From JBLHGN01 sp047616325 (GTDB taxonomy: Bacteria > Pseudomonadota > Gammaproteobacteria > Pseudomonadales > Cellvibrionaceae): a DNA stretch of 37,610 nt. The notes beneath the pieces were generated by a model. It was not told the origin of the DNA, made no database searches, and saw only the letters and a list, made by a program, of their open reading frames with translations. Where the stretch lies: positions 1-37,610 of the forward strand of contig JBLHGN010000004.1 in NCBI GenBank assembly GCA_047616325.1. The letters run 5' to 3'. Numbering within the stretch: position 1 is the first letter of the stretch; each line of letters begins with the position of its first letter. This document shows positions 36,317 to 37,610 of the stretch, piece after piece. The translations under genes were made by a program, and so were the position numbers.

Positions 36317-37171
36317 ATGGGGACCAGTTTACAGTCTCTTCACACCATGGTGCCAGGTCAAAACCTGAGGGCCTATATACAGACCGTAAATAGCATTTCC
36401 GTGCTTACTGCCGAAGAAGAGCATAGGCTGGCAGAAGATCTTTACTATCGTGAAGACTTAGAGGCCGCCAGACAAATGGTGCTAGCTCATCTTCGCTTTG
36501 TTGTTCATATTGCTAAATCCTATTCTGGTTACGGCCTGGCGGAAGCCGATTTGATCCAGGAAGGCAATGTCGGCTTGATGAAAGCAGTAAAACGCTTTAA
36601 CCCAGAGAAAGGCGTGCGTCTCGTATCCTTTGCAGTACATTGGATTAAAGCCGAAATGCATGAGTTTATCCTGCGTAATTGGCGCATTGTTAAAGTTGCC
36701 ACCACCAAGGCTCAGCGCAAATTGTTCTTTAATTTGCGCGGACAAAAGAAGCGTTTGGGTTGGTTAACCAACGACGAAGCCCACGCTGTTGCTGCAGACC
36801 TGAATGTTGATGTTAAGCATGTTCGGCAAATGGAAGGGCGCTTATCCGCCTATGATGCGTCTTTTGATGCAGGTGCAGATGAAGACGACGATACGGCCTA
36901 TCTGGCGCCAGCAAATTACCTTGAGGATAAAAGATACGATCCTTCGGTAATGCTAGAGGATGCCGATTGGACCGACAGCAGTGTCAGTAGTTTGGAGTTG
37001 GCTCTGGAGCAGTTAGATGACAGAAGTCGCGACATTTTAAACCAGCGTTGGTTGAGTGATACCAAGCTAACTCTGCATGATCTGGCCGACAAGTACGGTG
37101 TGTCAGCAGAGCGTATTCGGCAGCTGGAAAAAAATGCGATGAAAAAGCTGCGTACATTTATTGAAGCCTAA
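36317..37171 (+). CDS. rpoH: RNA polymerase sigma-32 factor
   Basis: 284 residues, the same length as E. coli RpoH. ATG 36317 is preceded by GGAGG 8 nt upstream; the upstream TTG is rejected. Region 2 carries ADLIQEGNVGLMKAVKRFNPEKG and the RpoH box QRKLFFNLR, which defines the subfamily. Region 4 ends DLADKYGVSAERIRQLEKNAMKKLR. It directs heat-shock transcription. Downstream of ftsYEX, as in E. coli. Confidence 0.97.
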   Translation: MGTSLQSLHTMVPGQNLRAYIQTVNSISVLTAEEEHRLAEDLYYREDLEAARQMVLAHLRFVVHIAKSYSGYGLAEADLIQEGNVGLMKAVKRFNPEKGVRLVSFAVHWIKAEMHEFILRNWRIVKVATTKAQRKLFFNLRGQKKRLGWLTNDEAHAVAADLNVDVKHVRQMEGRLSAYDASFDAGADEDDDTAYLAPANYLEDKRYDPSVMLEDADWTDSSVSSLELALEQLDDRSRDILNQRWLSDTKLTLHDLADKYGVSAERIRQLEKNAMKKLRTFIEA

Positions 37172-37188
37172 TTGCACGGCTAAAGTTA

Positions 37189-37208
37189 GCATAAGTCCAG
37201 ACTTATGC
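37189..37208. repeat. Perfect 9-bp inverted repeat after rpoH
   Basis: GCATAAGTC (37189-37197), CA, GACTTATGC (37200-37208). It lies 18 bp after the rpoH stop and ahead of the main terminator, with no T-tract. It may stabilise the mRNA 3' end or bind a protein. Confidence 0.6.
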
Positions 37209-37235
37209 GTGCAGTGCAACATGCGTTAATCCTAG

Positions 37236-37258
37236 AAAAGCCGCGATAGCGGCTTTTT
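37236..37258 (+). terminator. Rho-independent terminator of rpoH
   Basis: AAAAGCCGC (37236-37244), loop GATA, GCGGCTTTT (37249-37257) followed by T and GT. This perfect 9-bp stem with flanking A and T runs should stop transcription strongly, and in both directions. Confidence 0.9.
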
Positions 37259-37297
37259 GTTTCACAAACCAGCTCTATATCTTCTGTATCACTCACT

Positions 37298-37610
37298 ATG
37301 TCCCTTCCCCAGCAGGCAAAAATTTGTATCTGTACCGCTGCTCTAAGCGCTTTGCTGGCGGTTGGCCTTGGTGCGTTTGGTGCGCACATCCTGAAAGCTA
37401 CACTTACCCCGGACGCAATGGCGACCTATCAAACCGCCGTAGGCTACCAGTTTAACCACGCACTGGCGTTGTTGGCCGTAGGCCTATTGCTAGCTCAAAT
37501 GAAGAGCTCGTATTGGTTAATGACGAGCGGCATATTGTTTGCCGCTGGAACCGTCTTTTTTAGTGGTAGCCTTTATGGCCTTGCAATGCACGGCCCTAGC
37601 TGGCTGGGCC
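37298..37610 (+). CDS. DUF423 membrane protein, 3' end beyond the window
   Basis: 104 codons are seen from ATG 37298, with no stop before the edge. The sequence LLAVGLGAFGAHIL near the N-terminus, YQFNHALALL, and GTVFFSGSLYGLAM are the hallmarks of the small four-helix DUF423 (YgdD) inner-membrane family; about 20-25 residues are missing. The function is not established. It lies behind the rpoH terminator and so should have its own promoter. Confidence 0.9.
   Translation, partial: MSLPQQAKICICTAALSALLAVGLGAFGAHILKATLTPDAMATYQTAVGYQFNHALALLAVGLLLAQMKSSYWLMTSGILFAAGTVFFSGSLYGLAMHGPSWLG

Noticed and set aside
36317..36400. E. coli-type rpoH RNA thermometer
   Set aside because: The start region could fold, but I cannot compute the structure and see no clear long pairing over the GGAGG site.

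Overview
The window looks like the chromosome of a marine gammaproteobacterium, probably from the Cellvibrionales (Teredinibacter or Saccharophagus relatives). That placement is inference. It rests on gammaproteobacterial housekeeping order (nrdR-rib-nusB-thiL-pgpA, rsmD/ftsY-ftsE-ftsX-rpoH), moderate GC content, many secreted beta-barrel proteins, and a c-type cytochrome/HzsA-related cluster that I recall from that group. No tRNA, rRNA or CRISPR array was seen.

Layout. (1) 1-9966 is an exported redox and envelope island. Two secreted CxxCH proteins lie on the minus strand (1-2168), divergent from a 1097-residue di-CxxCH lipoprotein related to the hydrazine synthase alpha subunit (2966-6259). 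After a terminator comes a tightly packed set: SH3b/beta-barrel protein, a second beta-barrel, TlpA-like thioredoxin, a small DUF4266 lipoprotein ending in GGGGCGCN, a DUF3570 outer-membrane protein and a VF530 protein. (2) 9967-13100 is a low-density, decaying stretch with a YfaZ-like porin, a truncated and frameshifted VIT1/CCC1 transporter, and a broken IS4-family transposase. (3) 13208-17312 holds a small unknown gene, a large hybrid sensor kinase with HPt domain, and a possible small leader ORF. (4) 17481-24933 is a riboflavin-centred gene string: nrdR, ribD, ribE, ribBA (with a degenerate GTP cyclohydrolase II half), ribH, nusB, thiL, pgpA, a retropepsin-like protease and a separate, intact ribA. 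(5) 25025-30810 is a vitamin B12 uptake unit: promoter, cobalamin riboswitch, btuB, cobO/btuR, btuC, btuD, btuF. (6) 30890-32955 on the minus strand carries rsmD, coaD and two PilZ genes. (7) 33059-37610 carries ftsY, ftsE, ftsX, rpoH with sigma-E-like and sigma-32-like promoter matches upstream, a strong terminator, and the start of a DUF423 gene.

How it works together. The rib genes make FMN/FAD and lumazine. The split between a RibBX-like protein and a stand-alone RibA restores GTP cyclohydrolase II activity. The btu unit imports corrinoids and adenosylates them, probably shut off by B12 through the riboswitch. The fts genes couple SRP-receptor membrane targeting with divisome control, and rpoH governs heat shock. 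The least understood part is the 1-10 kb island. Its gene set suggests a dedicated periplasmic/outer-membrane redox apparatus whose substrate cannot be read from sequence.
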